In this document: positions 30,540 through 42,314 of the stretch, piece after piece
Numbering within the stretch: position 1 is the stretch's first letter
Layout: every line of letters begins with the position of its first letter
DNA from: Diatrype stigma
Lineage: Eukaryota; Ascomycota; Sordariomycetes; Xylariales; Diatrypaceae
Assembly: GCA_022225965.2 (NCBI GenBank)
Contig: JAKJXP020000013.1
Location: forward strand, 434,001-498,000
Length of the DNA stretch: 64,000 bases
Direction of reading: 5' to 3'
Notes under the pieces: generated by a model
What the model saw: the letters and a program-made list of their open reading frames with translations, nothing else
Databases searched by the model: none
Told to the model about the DNA's origin: nothing
Made by a program: the position numbers and the translations under genes

Positions 30540-32455
30540 CTTGGGGCTGTCTTTCCCACCCACCATCGGGCTAAACGGGATGAATATCTGCGGAACTTCC
30601 ATGTTGAGGGCCTGCATTCTTGAAAGGAAGAAGAAAAGGGGTTGGTGTAAATATTTTTAATGTTGGTAGACAAAAGTACCTATTACTGATTTTGAATATT
30701 ATAATACAACTGTGTGCATACGTGTGTGATAGACTCAGACTATATGTATGTGATGTTAGGCAAGTAGGTACTCAGACATGAACGTAGATTGGTCAGGGGT
30801 AAGTGACGAAGGGAAAGGGGGTATGGTGAGGGTAATAGTGATTCCCGTTTACTCAGGAAAATGGGGGTCCTTTTACCTCTAAATATGTATCGCGTATCTG
30901 GTGTGTATCCCGAGTGAGCGAGTGGGTGACTGCGTACCGGGACGGTGACGGGGCTCTTGACTCTTGCAAGCAGCAGCTCGGCAGAACTGTCGTACGAGGA
31001 TGGACTATAGCGACGACGATCACAACGACTTGGGGGAAGTAGTGTGCGTAGGGTGTGTAGTATGCGTACAAAACGGCTGTCAGTCAGCCAGCCTGGATAT
31101 GCGGAGGATATGCAGAGGATATGCAATCTACGCAAACCACGCGAATCCCAAGGCCGGGAAGGTTGTAGCCAGTGGTTGTAGCCAGTGGTTGCAGCCTGCC
31201 GAATGTCGTCGTCGTGCTGGATTTCTAGTGGCGCCAGGTAATCGACCCGGTAATCGCCCAACCGTACTTAAGGTTAGCTTGGTTAGTGCGGACGAAGGTG
31301 CCAGGGGGTCGATTGAGCTATTGGTTGAATCTAGTTCGCCTGTTTGAACGAGCCAATAAGCAGCGTCCATATGACCTTTAATGGGGTGTGGACCGTGTGG
31401 ACCTGTGGTACTAAACTGTAGTGGGCCGTGGTGGGGTTGGCTGGGTAGGTTGTCTGGGTTGTGCGTAGTACGATCGATCGGGGCATAGTCAACCCCGCAT
31501 TCTGGCACTCTACAGTAGGTCCCTCGCCTGTGATGGAGGTGAGTGAAGACCCCTAATTCTCCGAGAACAGCAAGTGTGACGTAAGGGCTATCTATGCTGC
31601 TGGAGCGCATCTGATGGGGGGCCTCTATGTACAGCTGCACTTAAATCAAACCCTCAATGTCTCCCCTATCCCGAGCAGCCCGATTGCATACAGCATCTTA
31701 GCATGCAAGTGGCCTTGGCTCTTAGATTGGTAATGATCCCCATGCCTTCCCCGGATCCTCGGGTTTCCCGATTCATTCCTAGGTGTTGATGTACTACTAT
31801 AGCATCACCTAAGTAGGTAAGTGCCTACGTTGCCTATAGGTGGTATTATGGTTCACGCCTCTCACGTATATGCCGCTGAAGGATTGGTAGCATTTGCCAA
31901 TGATGCCATGATGCCATGATACATGACAATCTTACATGATAATACTACCGCTAACTTGTTACCGCTAACTTATTACCCCTTAATTGGCATCCGATTCATC
32001 GTCCCATCTATAGTAGGTGAGTGTTCCTACATGTATTTATGCTATGCTAATACCCCTTGAAAATACGTCATTAGCCCTAACCCGCCGTCGCCCCATCACG
32101 ATCGTGATGATTACGTCTCGTCTTACATTGACTTATACAAACAATGATGAATGGATAGCTGTACCCAGTAGGGCTTTTCATTCATAAATCCCCGCTGTAA
32201 GGTGTGCAAACTCTCCACACGAGCAACTCTAACTATTTGTCTATCTGTTCCACAACTCCGACGCCTCTAGAACCCGTACAACTCTCCCCTAACTCTTGCG
32301 GCACTGATGAACCCAGAAACCCCCAGCTTGATCCCGCATTGTGATTCAGGATGTGGCGTCTCTGACTCTCGTATCCTCAAAACGGCGCGCGGTCAACTAG
32401 TCCGTAACGGCCAACCATCAGGAAGTGACGTTATAACTTCGTTGGTTCTCTATCC
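30540..32455. other. Intergenic
   Basis: Nearly 2 kb without a recognisable gene. Minus-strand ORFs at 30740-31261 and 31128-31640 overlap each other and show no domain. A short direct repeat of GTTGTAGCCAGTG lies at about 31161-31190. Confidence 0.55.
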
Positions 32456-33067
32456 TCATGAACGACTCTTCGTCTTGTCATTCCACTGGCCAGGCCTATC
32501 CCAGCCTGCTATTTGCGATAGCATATCTAACAGGTCGCGGTCAAGCTGGGTAGCTGCCTCGTATAAAGCCCGATGCTTGAACTGGCTCATCAGACTCCTC
32601 GGCCTGACATACTTGAACGCCACCAAGCCACCTGCGTCCACGCTCAATAACACGGTGACTGGCAGGAACAGTCCCGCCTCGACTTGGTATTTTGCCATAG
32701 TGGTCGCCGTCAGTGGGTTCCCGATTTGATATTGGACCGCCTTGACTCCGTGTTTTCCTATGACGTCCAGCAGTTTGCCGAAGTCTCGGGGCTCTTTGGT
32801 GAAGTTGTTGAAACGTGGGAGTGCCCTCAGAGCCCCGAGGGCGGCCTTGCGGTTGCCGGATTGGAGGGGCTCGCGGTAGGCATAGTCCAGGGGAGGGATG
32901 GTCTTCTCGAGCGTCGCCCTGGTCGCCTCAAATGTGTCTTTGCATGGGATGAGGACGTGCTCGGGGTTCCTAGCACACCGGCCAGTCAGAAAGAGGACTG
33001 CTGTTGTGAAGGCTGCACCCATCAGGAACATAACAATGTTGGGCGTCCAACCAATGCCGATCTCCAT
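32456..33067 (-). CDS. DUF302-like protein with N-terminal membrane anchor
   Basis: Intronless, 203 residues. Residues about 9-28 form one hydrophobic span (IVMFLMGAAFTTAVLFL). The rest resembles DUF302: TFEATRATLEKTIPPLDYAY, a central FGKLLDVIGKHGVKAVQYQIGN with the GNP motif, and LFLPVTVLLSVDAGGLVAF followed by YVRPRSLM. DUF302 domains occur mainly in bacteria and archaea and in some fungi; function is unknown, a ligand-binding role has been suggested. Start chosen at the ATG preceding the membrane span. The family call rests on motif order and is moderately sure. Confidence 0.7.
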   Translation of the reverse strand: MEIGIGWTPNIVMFLMGAAFTTAVLFLTGRCARNPEHVLIPCKDTFEATRATLEKTIPPLDYAYREPLQSGNRKAALGALRALPRFNNFTKEPRDFGKLLDVIGKHGVKAVQYQIGNPLTATTMAKYQVEAGLFLPVTVLLSVDAGGLVAFKYVRPRSLMSQFKHRALYEAATQLDRDLLDMLSQIAGWDRPGQWNDKTKSRS

Positions 33068-33860
33068 GGTGCAAGACAGCCCAGAAGAGAGATTGTAATC
33101 CGGATTCGTTCAAAGGTATGTCTGGCTTTGTGGTGGGTATCACAAGTTTATGAGTATAGCCTTCGAATCGTGGGCCTAATCTCAGAAAGGCCAACCAGAA
33201 TCTAAGTATGAAGGACCTGTCGTCGACCGATCTTGAGGGTTGGAGGCAGCAAAACGGAACGATTATCTCTCACTGCATACCATCGTCGTAACACAGCTTG
33301 AAACCCCCTACATATATACCCCATCACCAACCACTACATTCTCACATACGTATACTACATCTTTCTCAACAGCGTCACCGCTTGAACTCGCCTGCTCGAT
33401 AGTTCTACCAAGCTGAAGAGATTAAGAATTGAGATTAGTAATTGTAAAATCATAGCATGAACTGCATGGCTAGCGGATCTATTACGCACGCGTTGTCCTG
33501 CAAGATCTGGATCTATTGGTAAGCCCTTCAGCCTCATGGAAGACAGGGAAGGGCTGGCTGGGCTTTCATTGGTCCCACATGATGTCGGTCTTAAAGTCCT
33601 CGGTCATCGTATGAGACATCGTCTCGTTACGTATTCCAAACATATGCGGTCCCGACCTTAGGCTAAGGATTGTCGTAGGTGTTGGGCATGAGGCACCAGA
33701 TATAAGTAATCATATAAACCGGAGTGATGTCAACACTCGAATATAATCATGCCAAGAGCTAAGCCAAGAGACGAACGCTAAACTTATACAAACATCATCC
33801 CTGTGTAACAACCCAATATATATATTCCGATAGCCAAGCATCGTCAGACTTTTTTCTTTT
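33068..33860. other. Intergenic
   Basis: No gene recognised between the DUF302-like gene and the monooxygenase gene's stop. Confidence 0.6.
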
Positions 33861-35210
33861 TCAACTCTCGGGAAAGAATCTATTCTCGGGCCGCTTGAGC
33901 CCGAGGTGATCCCGCAGGGTTGTGCCCTCGTAGTCCTTGCGAAAGATGCCCCGTCGTTGCAGCTCGGGTATCAGCTTCTCGACCAGGTCATCCAGGCCCT
34001 GTGGCAGGTAGGGGAAATTCACGTTGAAACCATCGGACCCTTCCTCGACGAGCCACTTCTCCATCTCGTCGGCGATGCTCTCAGCCGTGCCGACGAAAGC
34101 CAGCCCGCCGTAGCCCCCGAGCCGCTGCGCCAGCTGCCGCACCGTCAGCCCCTCCGCCGCCGCCAGGCGCAGCACGCCCTCGCGGCCCGACTTGCTCGCG
34201 TTGGTCTCGGGGATGTCAGCCGGCAGGGGCGCGTCGGGATCGAAGCCCGAGGCATCGGTCCCGAGCGCAATCGACAGCGACGCGATCGAGCTCTCGTAGC
34301 TAACCAGACTATCGAGCTTCAGCCGCCTCGCCTGCGCGTCCTCGGCCGAGTCCCCCACCAGCACCAGCGCCGCCGGCAGGATCTTCACGCTGCTGGGATC
34401 GCGCCCCGCCGCCTTCGCCCTCGCCTTCACATCCGCGAAGAAGGCCTTGCCGGCCTCGAGATCGCGCGGCGCGCAGAACACCACCTCGGCGGTCTCGGCG
34501 GCCAGCTGCCGGCCGGGCTCCGACTGCCCCGCCTGCACGATGACGGGCCAGCCCTGTGGGGGCCGCGCGATGTTCAGGGGCCCGCGCACGCTGAGCTCGG
34601 GGTCGGTCGCGCCGCGGTGGTCCAGCACGTGCATGCGGTCCGGGTCGAAGAAGGCGCCGGTCGCGACGTCGCGCGTGAAGGCGTCGTCGGCGAAGCTGTC
34701 CCACAGGCCCGTGACGACGTCGTAGAACTCGCGCGCGCGCGCGTACCGCTCGCCGTGCTCGCGGTGCTCGTCCTGGCCGAAGTTGCGCGCGCTCTCCGGG
34801 TTCGCCGTCGTCACGATGTTCCAGCCGGCGCGGCCGGCGCTGAGGTGGTCGAGCGACGCGAACCGCCGCGCCACGTGGTACGCGTGGTCGTACGTGGTCG
34901 AGGCCGTGGCCACGAGCCCGATGCGGTCCGTCGACGCCGCCAGGTACGACAGCAGCGTGAAGGGCTCGAACGACGTCACCGTGTGGCTGCGCCGCAGCGC
35001 CTCCACCGGCATGTTCAGCACCGCCAGGTGGTCCGCCATGAAGAAGGCGTCGAACTTGGCCGCCTCCAGCTTCCGGATGAACGTCCGGAGGTGCTGCGCG
35101 TTGAAGTTGGCGTCCGGGTACGACCCCGGGTACCGCCAGGCTCCCGTGTGGAGACTCACCGGGCGCATGAAGGCGCCGAGGTGTAGCTGCTTCTTCGTTT
35201 CCGACGTCAT
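33861..35210 (-). CDS. NtaA/SnaA/DszA-type FMN-dependent monooxygenase (luciferase-like)
   Basis: Intronless, 449 residues. The luciferase-like TIM-barrel family of nitrilotriacetate, pristinamycin and dibenzothiophene-sulfone monooxygenases is recognised by LHLGAFMRPVSLHTGAWRYP, FDAFFMADHLAVLN, FEPFTLLSYLAASTDRIGLV, the strongly conserved SAGRAGWNIVTT, and WPVIVQAGQSEPGRQLAAE. It should use reduced FMN from a partner flavin reductase, with O2, to oxidise an organic substrate; no reductase gene is adjacent. The ORF is very GC-rich, lacks introns and looks bacterial in family distribution, which suggests acquisition from bacteria, though relatives are now common in filamentous fungi. Full length for the family. 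Confidence 0.92.
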   Translation of the reverse strand: MTSETKKQLHLGAFMRPVSLHTGAWRYPGSYPDANFNAQHLRTFIRKLEAAKFDAFFMADHLAVLNMPVEALRRSHTVTSFEPFTLLSYLAASTDRIGLVATASTTYDHAYHVARRFASLDHLSAGRAGWNIVTTANPESARNFGQDEHREHGERYARAREFYDVVTGLWDSFADDAFTRDVATGAFFDPDRMHVLDHRGATDPELSVRGPLNIARPPQGWPVIVQAGQSEPGRQLAAETAEVVFCAPRDLEAGKAFFADVKARAKAAGRDPSSVKILPAALVLVGDSAEDAQARRLKLDSLVSYESSIASLSIALGTDASGFDPDAPLPADIPETNASKSGREGVLRLAAAEGLTVRQLAQRLGGYGGLAFVGTAESIADEMEKWLVEEGSDGFNVNFPYLPQGLDDLVEKLIPELQRRGIFRKDYEGTTLRDHLGLKRPENRFFPES

Positions 35211-36478
35211 CGTGGAGGGATGGACTTGACTTTATTGCGATCTTTTCTGTATAAGCAGTCGTCTAGTCACTCACTTGGTCACCAACGGTCCAGTACCAGG
35301 TGGAATATACCGTCAACCTCCCAATTACGACCCCGCCTACTTGCGGATTCCGCGGCTGGTTTATAGTCCATATTCGTGGCATGAACGATGTCGTGATCTA
35401 GGAGGGGTATGGCGAGCTCAGCGTCATTGGATTATTAATTACAATCTATGCCCTCTTCTCGATGCTGGTTTGCATGTGCACATTTTTCATAGGTAATTAG
35501 GTAGGTAGCTTACCATCATATCCCATGCAGATAAGCCCCTTACAAATCCCGGTAAAGCCGAGAGTGTGTGCTGTCCGGCACGGCCGCGTCCGCCTCAGTG
35601 CCGATTACAAGGGACAACGTCTAAGGGGGAACGGCCCAGATGATTTATAATGCGTACATGTTTGAATGCTGCCCTCGTGAAGCTCTGGGGTCAAGATTTG
35701 TTGCATATGGATAAAATTCATTACATCACATAAATATAGAACGCACCAGTAGACGGGTCTTTGGAGCATTCCATTATTTCACCAGGACCCTGTGCTACTG
35801 CTTTCAGGCCACAACCCGAAGACCTAACTACTAGCTTTAGGAATACATTGGTTATAGTTTGACTTCACTTCATCGTCTTATAGCTGATCAGTAAGCATGG
35901 CGATATGATGATGTTCTACACATGCAACGTCATTGCTACTGGCTTGCTATATTGTGGAACAGGTGATATCGTCTCCAATCTATTTCAGAAGATAGTAGTA
36001 TACGCAGCGAAAGATTTCTTCGTCGTTCCTAACCATAAAGGGTGGTTGCTTCTAAGGGGCAAGTGAAGCCCAACTCCTGACTAGATTTGACTGAAGCTCT
36101 TGTAGATATCTTGCCGCCATTGCCAGTTATTAGGCATTCATTTTGTGCAACCCACATTTACTTGCTTCGTACAGCGACAATCTCAAAAGGTCGATGTTTC
36201 TGTTCACTGGGGAGAGTATAAAACTGGGGGCTGAGAAATCAAAATGGTACCGAGTGATAATGGACAAATCAGATTCAAATTGCTTTCGCTCTAATGTTCA
36301 CCCTTCGCCCTCACTGGGACCATGCCAAAGATGTTGTCCATTCGCAGCAGATTACTGATCATTACACGTAGATTTCCACAGTACACCCCGATAATTGGCA
36401 GTTTCTAATGCACGATATTGGTATGGCAACGCGTACCGACCGTCCCTCCCCATTGAACCCCTGAATTCATAATTCAAG
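35211..36478. other. Intergenic
   Basis: No gene recognised; AT-rich with frequent stops. Confidence 0.6.
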
Positions 36479-37911
36479 CTAAGAGCTGCGCTTTGAGGAT
36501 GCCGAATCCCGTGTCCATTGGTTTTCACCAGTCGGGGTCAGCGGGCTACCGCAGAGCGTGCTAGCACTCGAAGCAGAGTGGTCTGAATCCAGATCACTAT
36601 CCCTTCTTCGCAATCCCATTTCCTCATCGACTCCCTTTCTCAAGGGGCCCATGCCACCCTCACCAGCGCCAGCGGCGTATTCCCATCGGTGCGCTTTGTC
36701 AGGCAGCTGGAGCGGCAGCCACCTAGCCCTCACGGTCCAGAAGATGGCGGCGGCGATAGCGATGCCGCCCACAAGGTCGACAGCGTAGTGGTGGTTCAAG
36801 TACATGGTAGCCCAGCACAGCCAGGCGACGTAGAAGGCGCAGAAACCCCGCAGGCGCGGGAAGCAGTGGCCAAGGAACATAGCCTCGAGGGCGGCGTCGG
36901 CCGCGTGCAGGGACGGGAAGGCGCCGAAGGGCACGGGCGCCGTCGTGAAGCTGGTCGTGTACAGGTCGAGGCCGAGGAGGGCGTCGATGCGCGCCAATCC
37001 CGCCGGCGACCCGGCCATGCCGTACGCGGCCGGCTCCGCCAGCCCGTGCACCTTCTCGTACCAGGGCGGCGTGCAGGGGAACAGCAGCTGCAGCGCCACG
37101 CCCGCGATGCTCATCCACCCAAACGACCGCGCGAACCGCGGCGCGGTGCCCGGCGCCGCGAACAGGAAGAGCAGCGCCGAGGTGATCGCCGGCAGGCCGA
37201 AGTGCCCGATCCCGTACGGGAACCAGGCCAGCACATCGAGCACCGGGTGCGTATACTCGGATAGGATGTTCGAGAGGTCTGCTCCGTACAAGATGTCCTC
37301 AAGGGCTGGGAGCACCTTTACGGAGACGAGCGGTCGGATGTCGTAGGGGACGAAGCTGGAGGTGGGTTGGGTCTGGTTAGCACTACTGTGTGTAATCTTG
37401 AGTGTGCATATGATAGATGACCAGTGTTAATTTTAGGGGGTCAAAAGGCTTCGCTCAGGGGTACATACCGGCTGGAGAAAAAGAAAAGGAGGTAAGCCCA
37501 TATCGGCCATGAGGGTAAAAAGAACTGGCTCGTCACAGGCATGAAAAGCAGCAGCATATAGCCTAGGAAGGCAGCCGTCTTCAGGATAGGGGCTGCGGGT
37601 TCAATCATCCACAAGCAAACGACAGTGAGACTCGCTAGGGCGACATATTGTATATCGAATATACTCCATTTGCGTCTCCTTAGCCGCCGGAGAGATTCTT
37701 CGATGGAAAAGGAGGTCTTAAGGGTTGTGACATCTTCCTCTGCGGACAGTGGCGCCTCCGGGCTCTTCTCGAGCCTCCGATATGAGAAGACCTCGGGAAT
37801 CCGACCCAAGTTCAGTCTCGACAAGTGAGACGTCAAGTGAGAGGAAACAAAGTTCGAGACAGAAAGGCCGAGTACTGCAAGGTTGAGCAGCGTATAATTA
37901 AGCTTCTGCAT
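36479..37911 (-). CDS. AUR1: Inositol phosphorylceramide synthase catalytic subunit
   Basis: Two exons, 37911-37469 and 37355-36479, intron GTATGT...CCAG (phase 2); 439 residues. Splicing gives FFSSRFVPYDIRPLVSVKVL, running into LPALEDILYGADLSNILSEY as in Aur1. PAP2-type catalytic motifs are GAFPSLHAAD (His about 298) and LNHHYAVDLVGG (His and Asp about 337-341). Several membrane spans precede and surround them. The enzyme transfers phosphoinositol from phosphatidylinositol to ceramide in the Golgi; it is essential in fungi and the target of aureobasidin A. The C-terminal tail is Ser/Asp-rich (DSDLDSDHSASS). Intron positions are supported by the conserved protein on both sides. Confidence 0.95.
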
Positions 37912-40825
37912 GTCGATTATAAGCGAACCCCTATTCTCCGGATCGACGTCCTACCTCACGGCGGCTCCCGTTCCGACAGCTTTGGTTCAAAGCGTAATAT
38001 TTCGTCACAGCAAGATGAGCCGCACGTCAATATGAAGGACCAGCACATGGGAAATCAGCAGAATATAGGGGAACATCGTGTCACTTGATATTTGAAATTC
38101 CAGTGGCCAGACGAATGCAGACTCGGCGGATAGACCGGCGACAAGCCTGTTTCTTTTTCATTCTGTGGTCTACTATTCCTTCTATTCCCTTTCTACTCGT
38201 ATCTCTCCTGCCTCTAAACCGCCCCGTTCCGCCACTACAAGCAAAATCATGCGTCGTGGAATGGTCGAAGCATGGCATAGGTATGCGGCAGCCGGGAGCT
38301 TCGGAATATGTCTTCATGCAAAACCCGTGTGTCCGGATGGGAATTATTGGCCAGTGTAAGTTCAAATGTGGGCTGCAAGGCACTTAGTGTGCGGGAGTTG
38401 AAGGAGGTCACAGGATTCTGCTCTGAATAGCTTCACGCTAATGATCGTAGTTTTCCAACGTGACAGCGAGGAAGCTTTCCGCTCTCTGTTTGACCTCGGG
38501 TTCGGGCTTTTCATGGGTCTGCGTACCCATCTTTGGAAAATCTCCGTGATAGTATATATACCGGGTACAATTGGATCTTCATAACATAGTAGCTACTATT
38601 ATATTATGGTCGCCGCCTATTCCCATGCACTTCTTACAAATTCTCCGGGCCCTCCGGTAGTTTAGTAATAAGATCCTAATGACTTTGATCTATACCGAGT
38701 CCAGGGCTCTCTTGCCGTAATAGACCCCGTGAGCTTCAGTGGTACTAGATCATTATACATAGTAATCATCTAAGCAATATGTGCGTCTAAAATAAAGTTT
38801 ATCCTCAGAAATGCTGATTTTGCCAGTAGGTATACATTTTGTGTACGATCTCGTATCTCAATGAAACTGACCAGCCACGATATCTTATGAATAGCATCGG
38901 AGTGCAGCTTGAATTGGACCTCGTCGTTATCGCATATCTCTCTTCGTATATTCAACGAGAGGCATTCGTATTTTACATTTCCATCTTACGGGAGAATCAC
39001 AGGTCTAGTCCCTATAGGCAAGGGTGAGCTTATATTTCGCGTGTTTTATTGGCCCCGGAACCACTGTGACAACTCAAACTGACAAGGAGGTGGGATATAC
39101 CATCCAATGGGCACGATAGAATTGACTATGTAGATTACGGATGCTTCGGATGACGTTCACGAAGAACGACGGGTATAACATGGATCGGGCCTTGGCAATG
39201 ACTCCGTCCCAACGCTGATCTAGACTTGCCATAAAGCTTAGCCTGAAAGAAACTGTCTGCCTGACACGCATCTGGGCCTATGGTGTGATCATGTTTGTTA
39301 AAAGTATCGACAACGCCCTGCCCTTCCCACTGCTGCAAAACAAAATATTCGGCGAGAGTATCTTGAGCGGACAAGGAGTTCTGCATGTGTACCATGGTAA
39401 TCATGAAAACCTATGTGCAGCGGAGGAATTATTACGGCTTCGGCCCACCAATTCGGGATATAATAACGGCCCGAAATATTCATATGTTCCGGTTTGTCAT
39501 CCGATGATTCCGAGAGGCCCGTAGATCACCACCTCGTCGGGAAAGGCCTGTCAGAGCCGTAGTCAGAGGTATGTATGGTGCGGGAGGGCCCGGATGGGTG
39601 GATGGACAGACTGACGACGTGGTTTTTGAGATATCCCATCGGATCCGATAACTTCTCTCCCTTCTCTCTCGCAAGTATAAAGCCGTGACTTTCATGTATC
39701 ATACAGATTTTGTTTAGTACTCTTCGAATTTTCAAGGCTCGAAAGACAGGGGTAGAAATCCACGCATACTATTTGTATTCACATTTAACATGGCTACAGA
39801 CTGGCGCATCACGTCGGAAGAAGACTATTAGGAAAGAACCTACCAGGCTTGCATTGCAGGGACCGAAAGCTCATCACCTGCACTGTTTAAGTTTACATGG
39901 GCACCATTAGTGATTGGAATGGGACATCGATGGTAGAAAGAAGTGGCACGGCTGTCAAGGCAACACCGGGCTTGCTGCCTCATTTCAAGATCGGATCAGT
40001 CATACCTGTCGAGCTCGCCCTCATTTTGTAAGCAGGTGAGGTATCTTCCCGTGTCTTCGTACGTGAAATATGTACAGTTAACAACACACCGTTCTCGTTC
40101 AGATCAATTCATCGAACTATCCTTTCCTTACCTCCTCACCCCATGCCGTCCCATCGCATCTCATTTCATTCGTTCATGTCGATCATTGGTTTCCCGACAA
40201 ATTATGATGCGATGTAGTCATTTCGAACCTCGCTTTGATATTCCAAACTTTCAAGCTCGGGATACGTCCCATACATCATTCATACCTGGGAAATTGGAAG
40301 AAGAAGAAAAACAATGCCGTCCGCTATGCCCAGTCTGTCCCATGCGTGGGTGGTAGTAGAATCTAATTCAGGGTGCTGATATCTCGCTGATCCCGCTTTT
40401 CGTTCAATATCATCCTTCCGCACCCCAGGTCGGATGAACGATGATTGATTGATTGGTCGATGCCGATGATTCATGGCGATGGTTGTAATGGGTGCGCTAG
40501 GTACTAACAACATTCTGGTTTTCGGGGCAAGGACACGTCGGGAGCAAGCAGAATTGTTAGCTCGGAAAATAAAGTTAAGTCCCTGACGATTAGATCGCGT
40601 CATAGGGAGGTACTTATGCTTCGCATGTTCAAAGTAGACGCTCTGACGCTGTAATTCTATAAGCAAGCTGTTGCCGCTGCCGTTGCTGTACCCTTTCTTC
40701 TCTTCCCCATCACTTCTTCTCTCGGGAGGATACCTGATTGATTGGTTGGCTGGGAGGCTGGTTGTTTAGTCGATAGCCAGATGTCGCTCGCTCGCTCGCT
40801 CGTTCGCCCGCCCGCCGTTGTCCCC
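37912..40825. other. Intergenic, 2.9 kb
   Basis: Largest gene-free stretch. ORFs of 60-140 codons on both strands overlap and carry no domain I recognise. A short GCTCGCTC run lies near 40790-40805. Confidence 0.55.
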
Positions 40826-42314
40826 TCATCGCCGCCCCTGACTAGCCTGCCATAACCCCTTCGACGTCTCGACAACTCGATTCCCCGGTCCGCCGGGGCG
40901 CAGGCTTGGAGGTACGCTTGTGCCACCCATCTCGACGTCGCCAGCACTATCGCGAACGCTGGACGAATATCCCGAGTCGTTTCCGTTTACGTTTCCATTG
41001 TTGCTGTTTCCGTTGCCGTTGCTGCTGGCGTTATTGTTATTGCTCCCAAGCGCGACGCCGCTGTCCTTGTTTCCCTTGGACGAGGGCGGGGCGCCACGGG
41101 ATGGCTCCACGGAGCGCTGGCCATCCATGAGGTGGGTCTGGTTCTGGGCCTCGCGCAGCTTGTTGATGGCGCGCACGGTATCGATGGCGGCGTGCAGGGT
41201 TTTGCGGGCGTTGAAGTTCTTCTTGACGGTAGGCAGCAGGTTGGTTTGCTGCTGTTGCTGCTGCTTCGCGGCGGCGGCGACAGCGGGGTCGTCGGAGGCC
41301 GCGGCGGCAGCCACGCCACCCACGCCGCCGTTCAGATTCCATGGGGCGACGAAGGCGTGCGACAGGGCCTCGTGGGCGGTCATGCGCCGGTTGGGGTCGA
41401 CGGTCAGGCAGCGGCGAATGAAGTCCTTGGCGTGGTCGCTGACGCCGCGCCAGTAGTCGGCCGGCTGAAAGCTGTAGTCGGCGTTGAGGATGGCCTGCAT
41501 CTCCTCGAAGTCGGTGTCGCGGTCGAAGGGCGTGTAGCCGCACAGGAGGAAATAGGTGATGACGCCCATGGCCCAGATGTCGACGGGCTTGCCGTGGCCG
41601 GTCTTCTTGAAGATCTCGGGGGCCATGTAGCCCGGGGTGCCGCAGGTGGTGGTCAGCACGTGGAACTGCTCCTCGTCCATGATGCGCGACAGGCCGAAAT
41701 CGGCGATTAGCAGGTCGGCGTTGTCCTCGGGCGTGCGGAATAGCAGGTTCTCGGGCTTGAGGTCGCGGTGTACGATGCCGTGGTCGTGCAGGTAGGCCAC
41801 GGCCGAGAGCGTCGCCCGGATCAGGTCTGCCGCGTCCGACTCGTAGTACGACCCCTTGCGGCAGATCCGGTCGAAGAGTTCACCGCCGAGCGCGAGGTCC
41901 GTCACGAGGTACAGGTTGTTCATCGTCTCGAAGTAGTCGGCGAGCGTGAGTATGTTCTGGTGTCCCATAGAGACCTTCTTCAACACCGCGATCTCATTGC
42001 GCACCTGTAGACAGATAGATAGATTAGCTAGTTGGTCGGTCGTTCACCCGTCCCATAGAGGAGCAAGTAATCTAAGGTATGCATATAGAAGAAAGAAGGG
42101 AAAGCAGACGCACCATATGTTCCCGCCCAGCCATCAGTCTCTTGTTTATCACCTTGGCTGCATAGTAGCGACCCGTATCAATATGCACGCACTCCTTGAC
42201 GACCGAGTATGACCCCGCGCCCAGCGTCTTGCCCACCTTGTACCGACAGGGCTGGATCTGGGGATTCGGACGGCCGGGTGAGCCATTGCTCGCAGCGTTG
42301 GCCGTAGCGTTCAT
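40826..42314 (-). CDS. cmkA: Calcium/calmodulin-dependent protein kinase type I-like
   Basis: Exons 42314-42114 and 42004-40826, intron GTGCGT...ACAG in phase 0; 459 residues. All kinase landmarks are present: Gly loop TLGAGSYSVVKE (31-40), Lys54 in AAKVI, HRDLKPEN (146-153), DFG (169-171), activation segment TTTCGTPGYMAPE with the CaMKK-target Thr near 187, and VDIWAMGVITYFLLCGYTPF. After the kinase domain a basic amphipathic stretch (about 328-352, KKNFNARKTLHAAIDTVRAI) is the expected autoinhibitory/calmodulin-binding segment. An Ala/Gln run separates the two, and the tail is Asn/Gly/Ser-rich. Fungal CaMKs respond to calcium signals in growth and stress. Gene symbol by analogy with Aspergillus. 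Confidence 0.92.

Noticed and set aside
30740..31640. Two overlapping minus-strand ORFs of 173 and 170 codons
   Set aside because: No domain or splice pattern, atypical composition and mutual overlap in different frames; treated as chance.
33906..35186. 426-codon ORF on the plus strand
   Set aside because: Shadow of the GC-rich monooxygenase gene on the opposite strand; Arg/Val/Leu-rich composition without a domain.
37912..40825. Several ORFs of 60-140 codons
   Set aside because: Overlapping on both strands, no recognisable motif; insufficient to call a gene or pseudogene.
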